This document shows positions 13,535 through 24,360 of a stretch of 64,000 nt of DNA, in pieces; within the stretch, counting starts at the first letter, position 1, and every line of letters begins with the position of its first letter. The DNA lies in NCBI GenBank assembly GCA_035771175.1, contig CM069600.1:3451210-3515209 (forward strand), read 5' to 3'. Source of the stretch: Paratinospora sagittata. Lineage: Eukaryota; Streptophyta; Magnoliopsida; Ranunculales; Menispermaceae. A program made the position numbers and the translations under genes. The notes beneath the pieces are model-generated. The model saw only the letters and a program-made list of their open reading frames with translations, was not told where the DNA came from and made no database searches.

Positions 13535-13990
13535 TGGTTCCTTAGAGTGGCATCCAATCTCAAAGTCCTCGCTTGCTGAGGCGTGTTCCCCGAGATTCCT
13601 TACCAACTCCAATTCCCCAAAAAGAGGCCCTGTTCCCTTAGAGTGATATCCAATCTCAAAGTCCTCGCTTACTGAGGCGAGTACCCCGAAATTCCTTACC
13701 AATTCTAAGTTCCCAAGTTGCCCTATTCCCTTAACGTGGCATACAATCTCAAAGTCCTCGCTTGCTGAGGCGTGTTCCCCGAGATTCCTTACCAACACTA
13801 AGTCTCAAAATGCCTTGTTTCCTTAGAGTGATATCCAATCTCAAAGTCCTCGCTTCTTGAGGCGAGTTCCCCGAGATTCCTTACCAACCATAAGTTCCCA
13901 AGTTGCCGCATTTCCTTAGAGTGATATCCAATTTCAAAGTCCTCGCTTGCTGAGGCGTGTTCCCCGAAATTCCTTACCAACTCTAAGTTC
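13535..13990. repeat. Minisatellite, five units of about 90-97 bp
   Basis: Five head-to-tail units start with 'ccttagagtgatatccaatc' or a close variant at about 13540, 13638, 13728, 13820 and 13914. The core 'caaagtcctcgcttgctgag' is nearly invariant. On the minus strand the units read through as two adjacent open frames (13490-13798 and 13798-13980) with a repeated Leu-Gly-Glu...Ala-Ser-Glu-Asp-Phe-Glu-Ile motif. Spacer lengths vary (97, 90, 92, 94), so the frame is not kept strictly, and a non-coding minisatellite is more likely than a protein. Confidence 0.85.
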
Positions 13991-14019
13991 AGAAATGCTA
14001 GTCATCACACTATAATTTA

Positions 14020-14125
14020 CTTCCTTTTTCTTTTTATTTCTTTTTTTATTTCTTTTTTTCTTTTTTTCTTTCTTTCTTTCTTTCTTTCTTTCTTTTTTTC
14101 TTTCTCTTTTTTTTCTTCCTTTATG
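14020..14125. repeat. (TTTC)n microsatellite
   Basis: About 100 bp of pyrimidine-rich sequence with a pure tttc run near 14060-14095, flanked by degenerate ttttattt. Confidence 0.9.
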
Positions 14126-16502
14126 ACAATCTAGTTCCTAAAGTATGGTTCAACCCTATACTCTAAAGGCTTTTGAAAAACCACTTCATTCATGCTAAAA
14201 CCTAATTCTAGACTTAGTCAGATGTGAGTGCATTGTAAGGAGTTTGTCTTTATCTATTTATTATAAAAGTCATATGACTCGGACTTATACTTATGTCCAC
14301 TTACTAGATAGGCCAATACACATTGGTCACCATTTGCCTTGAATTAATAATTTACATACATAAATCAAAGAGCTTGTAAATGTGAACACCATTCCTAAAC
14401 ACACTTTTTTTTTTGAACCATAACTCCAAAAAAGCAAATTTTCTGCTAATGCTACAAATAAGATGACTTAAGACCACTAGAATGAATGACACTAAAAGTA
14501 ACTAATGACACACTCATCCACTACAACCAACCGGACATTGTCCTCAATGGACTGAGACATTAGGGAGGCTTGAGGAAAGAGGCAAGTTGCAAAACACCTA
14601 AACATTGATAGAAAAGGAGAAAAGACAAAGCAAAGAAGAAAAAAAGGAAAAAAAAAAACAGCAAAGATTAGGAAAAAGAAAAAAAAAAACACAAAATGAG
14701 AAGAGTGACCAATCAGGCTCAACTAAAGTGAAATTGGTCAATAGGAGGAAACAGAAGTGAAACCAGAAATGTTGACGACCTAAAAAATTATGAAATAGTT
14801 TTTAAAAAAATCCAATGGAATTTATTTTCAGAAAGAGAACACATAAATTAATTTAAAACTATTGAACAAATTAAAACAAAATCAACAATATCAGATGATA
14901 ATTGACAGGTAATGCATATCTTCAGAATAATAACAGTTTTAGAAACCACAATTGAATTACAATTCAAAAAAGGACTCTTGCCAAAACTAAAGTAAAATAA
15001 ATTCAATTTCGACAGTTGGTCTTTTGACTGTCTTCTCATCTTCATCTTGCACAAATTTTTTCTAATATAAATGGTGTTTCCATAACTTTGGCATATGCTC
15101 AATTGAGATTTCATTAGTCTCAAGCAAAAAGAAATAAATGAAGAGAGTCAAATAGCAACAACGGCAAGAAAGTAAAACAATCCAAACTCCATACCGCAAA
15201 AAGAAAGAAAAAAGTAAATAAAATGTCTGCAACCCCACATCTTCCATGATCGTCCCTATAACAATCAGAACCAAAAGCTCAAACCATACAACAACAAATC
15301 TGGCACTTTGGCATTTTGTAGAATTAAACCAGCTATTAAAATTTAGATCATAAGCAGCAAAAAGAACCCCATTTTTCTTCTATCCCTTGAATCTCCAACC
15401 CAAATCCAACAATAGATTTATAGAGTGACCAAAGTAAAATAGAAATACCACTATCAAAACTAGCCCATTTTTCATGGGAAGAACACCATCTTGAAAAGTA
15501 ACAGTTATCTACAAAAAATCACAAATGTAAAATTACAATAGTAAGACCTACTTTTTCATGTTGAGTTTATATTATGACATATGTTTTTGACCTTTTTATT
15601 AATCTTACAAAGAAAAGCCAAGGTAAACCACCTTGGTCGATCATAGAGTTAGTAGTAATATATTACTAACTTACTTATGATATAAAATCAATGTTACCAA
15701 CACCTATTCCCAAATTGCAAATATGGCGATTTCTTTGTTAGTCCCTCTACTAATCTATAAGGAAGTTTTAAAAAACATGTCAAAATGCATAATAATACAG
15801 ACTTGAAGAGAAGATATGCAATTGTAACACATGAGAAGAAGTTGATAATGGTGAGTAAATAAGATATGGGGTTTACCTTTAAGGAAATCTAAGAAGTTAA
15901 ATACAAAATTGGAGGTTTAAATTTAGGGTTCTTCCATTAATCTTTTGCCCTAAATTAAATTAAAGTTCAAAAGATAAAACTCTAGAACTTCAATTAAGAA
16001 GATGTCATGACTCTAGGTAAGTGTTTTACAAACTATGGTAAAGTTGGCTAACCATCAACAAAAATAACCGGTGCGCAGCAACAGGCAGAAAATTAGAGTT
16101 CAAAAAATAAAGCCAGTCTCTTAGAAACTATGGTTAAATTGGATAACTATATATCAAGAGAAATAACAATTCTTTAGCAAAAGACACAAAATTGAGTTCA
16201 ATAAATCAAAACAAATCCTATTAAGCGAAGAATTCTTTTCAAATAGCATGAACAACCCAATATCAATTCCCTTAAGGAATGGAAATATGAAAGAGAACAA
16301 CAATAAGTGATTTGAAACAAATTAATCACACTTTATTCAACAATAAGTAATTTGCAGCAAAATATGAAGAAGAACAATAATAACTACTTTTCATGATAAG
16401 AGAAAGAAACAGGAAAAAATCCAACAATAAGTAATTTGCAAGAATATGAAGAAAAAAAACTTTTCATGATTAGAAAAAAGAACAGGAAAAAAATCCAACA
16501 AT

Positions 16503-16678
16503 AAGGCTGCCTATGGTTCGCGATCCGAAAACAAGAATACAATCTAAAAACAACATGTTTCCTTAACCAAAAGTGAAAAATTGTTTTCAAAATCTTTTGA
16601 ACCAAACAAGTTTTCAATGTTTTCGGGTTTTTCGATACAAAAAACTGTATCCGAATCACAAGCCAAACTGAGCCTAAG
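16503..16678. mobile_element. MITE copy (GGCCTnGTTTGGTTyGtgattcgg family)
   Basis: A non-coding element of about 175 bp. Its left end 'ggctgcctatggttcgcgat' and the reverse complement of its right end 'ggctcagtttggcttgtgat' form imperfect terminal inverted repeats. Relatives in this window lie at about 43440-43655, about 62820-63050, and around the Copia insertion (33935-33954 joined to 39533-39640). The interior is a TTTTC/GAAAA-rich foldback. Confidence 0.6.
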
Positions 16679-17314
16679 TTATTTGCAACAATCGCCTGAT
16701 TATATCAAGGGAAAAAAAAGGGCAAAAAACAAATAAACAAACCCAATTTAGGCTTTTGTACATGCAAAAGAATAATCAAAATCTAAAATCTAAAAGGAAA
16801 AGTTCTTAGAAAAAGGGAAAATATCATATAACAATCACAACCAAAAGCTGAAACCACATAACAACAAATATGCCACTTAGACATTTTATAGAATTAAAGC
16901 AGCCATTAAAACTTAGATTGTTAGAAGCAGAAACAACCCCATTTTTCGTCTGTCCCTTCAATCTCCAACCGAAATCCAACAATACACTTACAAAGTAACC
17001 AAAGTAAAACAAATACGTCACTATCAAAACTACCCCATTTTTCTTGCCAAAGAACATCATCTTAAAACAAGAAAATCAGGGAAAAAGAAAACATCAACTT
17101 TCTAATTGAAGATAACAATCCAAACAAAGGTAGAAATTCTCTGAGAAAAAAAACCCAGAAATTAAAGAGAATAACAAACCAAAGTACCAAACACAACTTA
17201 CAACTGAAAACCCAAAAAAGAATTGAAAAAAAATACAACTACTTTGCAAAGAAATAGAAAAAATACATTAAAAAAATAAGAAGCAAAGAAATAGTTGCCC
17301 ACATTACCTTCTCT

Positions 17315-17315
17315 G

Positions 17316-17350
<35 letters not shown>
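17315..17350. repeat. (CT)n microsatellite
   Basis: An uninterrupted ct run of about 32 bases, seen as (ga)n on the minus strand. Such tracts are common in plant 5' leaders, which fits the possible minus-strand transcript start upstream. Confidence 0.9.
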
Positions 17351-17351
<1 letters not shown>

Positions 17352-17394
17352 AATTCTTGCAACTCCAAAACAGCAAGCAAACAATCATCCGACA

Positions 17395-17575
17395 AGAAGC
17401 AATAAAAAATGGAAATCCTACGAGCTGAGGTTTAGGGGTTGTAAGATGAAAAAAAAAGAGAATAAGAGAAAGGAGAACTTGTACCGGCGACCAATGAAAG
17501 ATGAGGTCGCCGGCGCCGACAAGAGATGGTAGTATGGAATAGAAGAGATGCTAGGGTTTTGTATTGTTCAAAAGA
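17395..17575 (-). promoter_or_regulatory. Possible 5' leader of an unidentified minus-strand transcript
   Basis: Read on the minus strand, this begins with 'acaaaaccctagcatctctt', a typical plant 5' UTR opening (aaaccctag), and continues through pyrimidine-rich sequence and a CGCCGG-rich patch into the (GA)n tract. No long coding frame follows downstream, so the transcript may be non-coding or a relic. The call rests on sequence style only. Confidence 0.3.
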
Positions 17576-17579
17576 AACC

Positions 17580-18300
17580 TTAAACTTAAAACAGATAAGA
17601 GAGAAAAGAAAGTGGTCCGACGCTGGTGACAGAAAGTAAAGATCGCCGGTGACGGAAAGTGAAGATCGGCGCTGGTCGAAGGAAGAAAAGAGAGGGTTTT
17701 GAGTTGTCGGCGGCTGGGGGCGTTAGCGAAGAACGAAAATGATAGAAAGAGAAATGGTGAATGGGACCGAAGGTTTTCGCTTTTTAGGTTTAATATTCTC
17801 GAGTCGGGTCGGGTCGGGTCTAACGGTAAACTTTGTTTTGTATTTTTTTGCTATAATTTTTGTTTTATAAAAAATCATATTAACCGATGATGATGAGCTG
17901 TAATTTTAATTTACAACTTCCTTATTTATACTTTTTAAATGAAAAACAAATTTGATTTTATTTAAGGATAACAAACTATAATCATGAAAAATAAAAAAAT
18001 AAAAAAATCAAGTAAATGACTTAATTTTAGTCATTTACTTAAATTGTAGTCTTACTGATATTCGAACCTCTCACCTCATGGTAGGAGGAGGCTGGGTACC
18101 CTCACTTCCGCCAAGCACCCCAAGCACCCAGGGGTGATTGAAGCTCTTAAATAAGAGTGGCAAAAACAAATGGTTATAGAGCAAAGCCACCAATTGATTC
18201 CTTTTATAAACCAAGTATACATGTGAGACAAAAGGCTTGTTTGGAATTGCGAAGAAAGTCAAGTTAATAATACAACAACATACATGTAAGGAATAATTCA
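17580..18300. other. Intergenic stretch and mARC 3' flank
   Basis: A CGGTGACGGAAAG-type patch (17610-17720) and AT-rich filler precede 18060-18130, where 'ttcgaacctctcacc' and GC-rich sequence look like a decayed tRNA-related repeat. The remaining bases up to 18300 lie just downstream of the mARC stop codon and probably include its 3' UTR. No gene seen. Confidence 0.4.
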
Positions 18301-21300
18301 TCAAGCAGGAGCATCAGCAGGAGAGGACACCCTCTTGATGACATAAATTGGATCTCCCACTTTAATAATCTTCCCTTTCCCACCACTTAATGATTCCTTG
18401 CACACCAAGTTCTGTCCAAAGTAAACCTGTAACCAAATAAATAAATAAAAGATTGCCCACATGATATTATATATTATATGAAGTAATTATATAGTATTAA
18501 GGGTGGTATAATAATTCTATTTGTTTAGCTTGGCAGCTTTTTTTCTTCTGTAAAGACTTAGTTCTTTTTAGAGTGATCAATGAAACTCTATTGTTCTTAG
18601 TATTTTTCTTCTCTTTTGTCTATTCATAAATTAATTAATTCAATAGCCACTAAATTTGTGATGCAAGCACATTAATTCTACATTCCTGTTCTCTCTTCTC
18701 ACCTTTCCCTGCTGTTTTCTATTTGGCCGTAGGACTTTGTCTGATCGGAACTTCATCAGCGTCTCAGTTGGCTCAGCTCCGACAATCCCATTTTCTTGAT
18801 TGATTGTGGGAACCTAGTTCAATTGAAATAGCAGGTCTTTAAATAAACTTTGGTAGAAATAAAATGAAAATGGAACAGACATAACTCTTTTTCTTTTTCC
18901 TCAAGTGTTTTCGAAACTTTGATCCTATATATATATATATCTTTCTTTCATATCATATCAGATGCACAAACACAAGGACTACAGTAATTTACCTTGCAAC
19001 GTGAACATAACTTGACACCATTAAATGTGATCTTGTTTATTTTGATTTCTGTCCACAAGTCTTCAGAAAATGGTTCGCATCCATCAACAAGAATGCTGAG
19101 ACATTCAAAGAAATTAAGTTTTTAAGATCTAGAAATGATATTAATTTAACTAATAGTGCAACATGGTTTTTGCCTACGAAATATTCTGAACTTAAAATTA
19201 TCAAATCAGATCAATTTCGCCTTTTGATTGCAATTAACTAAACATTTATCCATGACATTTCTTTTTATTGCAAAATAGGTGCTTCTTAGAACAATTAGAA
19301 CAGCTGAATTCAGTTGCTTTAGGAAGCATATAGATTAGTTAAAAAAAGGCATGGACTAAAATATTTTTATTGTTAACGATTTTAGTAAACTATCAAAGAT
19401 AACAAGATTTTAGTAACAACTACAATACAAGGTCTCAAAAACTGCAGCAGGAAGTACTTTTAAGGAAGATGAGAAAATGTTAAACACGTACTTCGGTCTG
19501 AAGCGGTTAATAGGCAATGGCTCTTCAAGTAGCTCATTTAATGCATTCAATGATCCCTGAAAAATATGAAAGTCTTCAATATTCTAGTTTGAAATGGCAT
19601 CCAAAACCAAGAATTACAATTATGTTGCTGCTATTTATTTGACTGACCTGGGATAGCAACATGAATGGATATTGGTCAGAGAACATAGTTTTGTATCCAC
19701 GACCATACTCAGGATCCACAGCTCGTGTTTCAGACGCTGCAACAAGTTACCAGTACATGAAATTTTTTTATATCAGATACTTAAGACATTAGAGTGAAAA
19801 ATGTTAAACAACATGCTCAAGAGGTGTTTTTTCAGAGTCAGAAACTTTAATATATTCTTTTCTTTTCTTTCTTTTTTTTCTTTTTCTTTAAGCCCTGTAT
19901 CCCCACCCGTGACGTGTCAGACCCCTTAGGAACCCATTAATTCCCACACCAATGGATTGACAAGAATGGTCCCACCCCCAAGGTCCACAGTCAGCCGAGT
20001 TTGTAAATCTGTCTCGTATGCCATGGAAGCCTTTAGCTCAATAGAGTGCCCCACAAACGTAATTATTAATCTCCCCGCCTTGCCGTGACTCAAACCCTCG
20101 ACCCCATGAAATAAACCTCGAGGCTTGACCACCATGCCGACGCGCCGTTGGCAATATATTCTTTTCTTTCACACTCTTTATATATTATTAGGAGTGTTTG
20201 TGTATCCCATGTTAACCAAACCAAACAAACCCGAGCTGTCTACCTCACCAATATATTGAGTATTTTTTCAGTATCTTTTGTACCTGGCTGACTGTATTAT
20301 CACTAGATTATACACTTATCTAAACCTGAATAATAATTTAATAGCACATATGTTTTATCATTATATACATACTAGAGGAATGACTTACAAGTGCACATAT
20401 TCTATCATTTTTACACAATACAGCATGCAAAATCAACGATACTCTCAAATTTTGTGATATCATATAAATGTACAAGTCATCTACCTCTGAATGGTAGCAG
20501 ATTTCGATGTTGCATTTATTTGTATGACTGCAAATATCTAGCTCCTCAACTGTGAATAATCAATATCATGATATTGCCAATCCAATTCTCTAACACAAAC
20601 TATCCTAGCGTAGTTTCTAGAGGTCCTTTTTCATATAAGTACTGTAGTTTCTAGAGCCAATATAGAACAAGATACACCAACATTTATCTCAAAGAGGGTG
20701 CTCAATTACTTTTTCATTGTGAAAAATATAAAAGACTGAGTCTATTAGAGACCAGATCATGGAGATATTTGGAGCTTGCAGAGTGGAAACGAAACTTCAA
20801 TTCAAAACAGAGGAGGATGGAACTAGAAATTAATATACCCACTTAAATGATAACTAATTCACCCCAAATATTCTTTTCATGAACAAATTAACTCTTCTTC
20901 TTCTTCTTTAAAAGATGCTTCCAAGGTTTTCAGTTTAAATGGATGAACTTGACTCTAATTATGGAAGATGCCTAGGTGTAAATAGGACACTAGGAGGGTT
21001 GCAAGATGATGTGGTTCTAATTTGAGAAAAGACATTATGAAAGAAGTGATATCTTTTACTAGGTGTACTAGTGAAATCTCTCTCTTATTACCCCAAAAAA
21101 AGAAAAAGAAAAAAGAAATCTCTCTCAAATCTGCAAAAATATTTTCTTGCTAGTAAAACTACACCTCCCAATATTTAGAGTCATGGGGGACAAGATTCCC
21201 ATCATTTTAGCATGTTCCATTGATAGGTCAGTTAAGTAACTTCTCTACAATCCATTTTCCAACTACAAAAGGTGAAATAGTAGCTTATTGGACGAATACG

Positions 21301-22328
21301 AGTGAAAAATAGTCTTTGGCAGCAAATATTTCTTCAACATAGTTATGATTTCAAGTTAAATGCAAAGGGATCAATGTACCTGCATTAAAACGGACCAAAC
21401 GACTAGGTTTCCCAAGATATTGTGAAAACCATTCAGATGCTTCGGCTCCCTCATCCAAGGCAGAACCAGACCACTCCCACATAGAGATTCCATCAATTGC
21501 CTCACGAGTTCTACTCATTGAAACTTTGAGCGCATCCATCCCAGGAGCTCTTATTACTACATGAGATTTGTGGCAAACAAGTAAATGAATGAATCAAAAA
21601 AAAAAAATTGGGGCGAGAATCCTTTATTTCTCTTAACTTGTATTTTACAACCTATAATGCGGTGTATTTATAGAGACACCAAAACCTAATTCCTAAACAC
21701 TTTCAATAAGTAACTTGTAATTTCTCAACTTAACATAAACTCAACCTTGTAATTTCTCAAACCTTGTAATTTGACACATCTAACAAATTCCTAATTAGAA
21801 ACAAAATATAATCTAGATTGTTTAATAAAAAATTTTCTGTGACAAATTAACAAGTAAATGAATGAATCAAAGAGAAAAGTAGATGAATGAAACTCAAAAT
21901 TAAAAATAAATAATCAAGAAGTAGTACCTAAAAAAGAGTGTTGTGTAGGTTCCCATCCCTCATCAAACGCCTCATTTGGCAACTCCACTTGAACCAAAGA
22001 AAGCTTAGGTTCAACTCTCTGTGTATAAGCCCTACCTTTGGAATTCACAACCAACCATTGCCTGTCCCATCTCAGTCCTACTCATAAAAATTGAAATCAA
22101 TTTCATTACAAATGAATCAAATACATACAGTTGAAACAAAAAGAAAAAAAAGTAGTAGTAGTAGTAGTAGTGATAATACATACCAGTGGGAACAGTGGGA
22201 GCATGAGAGACAGAGATGCCTCGGCATGATTTGATTGGGTATATGAAGATTGATGAAATCGTTGCTTCTGCTTTTGCTGTTGTTGATGTTCCGAATATCG
22301 ATCCGATTATCGCCGATGCTTTCTCCAT
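18301..22328 (-). CDS. mARC-like MOSC-domain protein (molybdenum cofactor-binding), 8 exons
   Basis: Predicted 321-aa protein of the mitochondrial amidoxime-reducing component family: molybdenum-cofactor enzymes that reduce N-hydroxylated substrates and, in algae and plants, take part in nitrite/NO chemistry. Exons (minus strand): 22328-22184, 22077-21928, 21556-21380, 19736-19648, 19556-19492, 19095-18993, 18813-18703, 18426-18301. All introns are GT-AG and all phases join cleanly (966 nt). The N-terminal MOSC_N beta-barrel starts with I-F-I-Y-P-I-K-S-C-R-G at about residue 27. The MOSC domain shows F-R-P-N-I (about 206), G-C-E-P-F-x-E-D-x-W, C-S-R-C at about 239 (the region holding the molybdenum-binding cysteine), Y-F-G-Q-N and V-G-D-P-I-Y near the end. 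Length and motifs match intact plant homologues. No clear targeting peptide precedes the first barrel strand. The gene looks functional. Confidence 0.93.
19866..20152 (-). mobile_element. tRNA-derived SINE in mARC intron 3
   Basis: An insertion of about 287 bp flanked by a 17-bp direct repeat, aatatattcttttcttt, at 19849-19865 and 20153-20169. On the minus strand it starts at the GC-rich end, has A-box-like 'tggtggtcaagcc' and B-box-like 'gggtcgagggtttgagtc' about 30 bases apart, and ends in an A-rich tail (seen as T-rich at 19866-19890). That is the layout of a Pol III-promoted SINE inserted by LINE machinery. It lies in the same orientation as the host gene, well inside a 1643-bp intron, so harm to splicing is not expected. 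Confidence 0.8.
22151..22171. repeat. (AGT)n microsatellite in mARC intron 1
   Basis: Seven agt units in the first intron, 13 bases inside the donor site at 22183. Confidence 0.9.
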
Positions 22329-22560
22329 TACTCTTTATCTCTTCTTCTTCTTCTTCTGTGTGCGTGTTCCTCTCTCTCACTCTCTCTGTAATCTGAAGCT
22401 AAATTGAGATAAGGAAAGACAAGTGCGCACATTCACAACCACGTGCAGCACGCTAGTTTTCCTTTCTTCTGTCTCTCTCTTTCTGTATTTATTAAGTCTC
22501 TTCTACAAAATAGGAGTCTCCGCCTCCCGTTTAAAGGAAACAAATGTCAAGTCATCCGAA
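22329..22560 (-). promoter_or_regulatory. mARC upstream region with G-box
   Basis: Upstream of the ATG (22328) is a (CTT)/(CT)-rich leader, then a CACGTG G-box at 22440-22445, a binding site for bZIP and bHLH factors. Pyrimidine tracts sit at 22460-22500. No convincing TATA box position could be fixed. Confidence 0.4.
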
Positions 22561-22599
22561 TTAATTAAATGTTATAATCACTAATTACTTTAACATTTA

Positions 22600-23121
22600 T
22601 TTTTAAAATATAATATTTAAAAAATATAAAAAAATATGTATTTTTTTTATATTATCCTTTAAAATTAGTAAATTACGTTAAATAATGTAATTAATACGTA
22701 ATTCAATAAACGATCCAACAACTCTCTAAGATAATGTTAATCATCCCAACTTAAATATATACTTTTATACTTTTTGTTTCAAAGCATTTTTTCATTGATT
22801 CCTAGAGAACTATGACAGTAAATAGAGGTGAAATTCACTTTAAACCCTTCATAGGTGTAATTAATTCAAGATTCTATAAAATGGTAATTCAATTGTAGCA
22901 TTGTTCACGTTTAATTGTTTATCTCACAGAGAACAAGAAGGTATCTGCCATGTAATAGTGAGGTAAATGTCAAGATCATTCACTATTTAGATGATGAGTT
23001 AATGGTAATTAAAACTATATTCTTATTTAGATAGACACAATCTTTTTGACATTTCTATTAGATTCTTTTCCCCTTATAACCTTAGAATGAGTTTTGCTTT
23101 CTTTCTTTACTTTCACCTAAC
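22600..23121. other. AT-rich intergenic, nothing seen
   Basis: Low-complexity AT-rich sequence with no reading frame or repeat that I can support. Confidence 0.4.
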
Positions 23122-23382
23122 CTTAAGGGTGGGCTTTTGACATGATTACCCTTAAAAAAAAAAATTCACAAATACCATCAAAACACAAATATTGACCCCC
23201 TTTGTCCTATTTTATTATTCAGGGGGCGAGAGAGCTCGTGATGTAAAGAATGCGTCTTTTAAAAAGACGTCTTCCATTATAATTTTTTTTACAGGGAAAA
23301 ACGCCTACCCTTTAATTTATTTTTTTTTAAGAACAAGAGCAGCAGTAATGGATGAAAGTAAGATCAAGAAGAAGAAATCCCT
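23122..23382 (+). repeat. Left inverted end of composite element
   Basis: About 260 bp. Its outer 100 bases match the complement of 30500-30606 closely; the middle has indels. Its innermost 55 bases overlap the FLZ tail copy, so the inverted repeat includes captured coding sequence. Confidence 0.75.
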
Positions 23383-23502
23383 TGTGGTTTTGATATGAAG
23401 GAATGTTGATTTTCAACTGCGATCCTAATAAAATAGTCTTACTTCCAGTTAAACTGAGAAAATTTCTACAAGGTTTCTTAACATCATCATCAAAAGAGTA
23501 GA
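23326..23502 (-). pseudogene. FLZ exon tail, duplicate copy
   Basis: A direct repeat of 29641-29817, differing at a handful of bases. On the minus strand it encodes the same tail of a plant FLZ-protein exon (L-D-D-D-V-K-K-P ... L-L-G-S-Q-L-K-I). It lies on the far side of the viral insert from the main FLZ fragment, so the virus is bracketed by this 177-bp duplication. Confidence 0.7.
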
Positions 23503-23516
23503 TTCATGTGCTGCTT

Positions 23517-23879
23517 TTATGATGGATGATGGGACGTGTTGGAATCAGCATCTTGTGAATGGGGGACAGAAGTAGGGACACTCGCATGTGGAGTCACATG
23601 GGCTGAGTCATCAGATAACTGTGAATCTTCGTCGGTGGATGTCTGAGTGGAACTTGAACTGGATACCTGTTCAACAGAAGGCGTACTTGTGACGAAAGAC
23701 TGGTGGTAATCACGCCGGTGGAGAAGAGGACGAAAAATAAGTCGAGCTCGTCGGAGTCTGTACATAATAAGCAACCTTGTTCTGGGAGATGAGTAGAAAA
23801 GATCAATATGACTGAGTCTACCAAGAAGTTTTCTGGCCATATGAATACGCTGGAGACGTTGAAGAGATATCTTCTTCAT
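23517..23879 (-). pseudogene. Caulimovirid 3' reading frame, unknown function
   Basis: A 120-aa open frame downstream of the RNase H region. The first 60 residues are Arg/Leu-rich and the rest is Ser/Thr/Asp-rich and probably disordered. It may be the remnant of a second viral reading frame. I do not recognise its function, and it stops just before the FLZ tail copy. Confidence 0.35.
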
Positions 23880-23928
23880 TATTTAACAGGAGGAACTATA
23901 AATCTATTATACAAAATACTGGACTGAT

Positions 23929-24360
23929 TCAACGAGAGCCTGAGTTGGGAGGAGACATACCTAACTGAGTTTCCATGTCAAGATCAGGGTCACCAGTATC
24001 AAAATGTTCCCAGTAATCTTGATGACACTGAAAATCATCAGGAGGAGGAGATCGGACACCAGCTGCTATGAGGGTTGCATCTTCTTCATCTTGAGCTTGC
24101 TGACATGCAACAATTTCGTCATAAGACAGAGGAGGATCGTCCTGGTCTTCTAGTCTTCGTCTTCGATTTCGTGGAGGTGGCGACTGAGAAGGGGGATCTC
24201 GGAAGTGAGGAGGGGGTGAGTCAGGACTCCAAGGGGCTAAATTCTGAATCAGAGAATCAAAGTGTTCAGCTGGTATGAATTCATGAGGACCTCGAATGAC
24301 TGGTGAAATATCTGGATAATTGTTGATATCGTTAAGAAAACTGCAGACACCAGTAATAAC
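23929..24360 (-). pseudogene. C-terminal extension of the caulimovirid polyprotein
   Basis: An open stretch of about 143 codons directly after, and in frame with, the stop codon at 24361-24363. It is Pro-rich at first, then has an Arg cluster followed by an acidic segment, and ends at 23929. Because the frame stays open for so long beyond the stop, the original protein probably continued here and the stop at 24361 is a later break. Confidence 0.5.

Larger units (their letters stand above)
14130..17560. other. Gene-poor stretch with a local duplication
   Basis: No recognisable protein on either strand. A block of about 230 bp is present twice in direct orientation: 15257-15495 and 16829-17060, both running from 'acaatca.aaccaaaagct' to 'cccatttttc'. 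The copies differ at roughly one base in six. Together with the leader-like sequence at 17400-17570 this could be introns of an unannotated minus-strand transcript, but I cannot show exons. Confidence 0.4.

Noticed and set aside
13535..13990. CRISPR-like array
   Set aside because: Units are uneven in length with no distinct repeat/spacer alternation, and the genome is a plant's.
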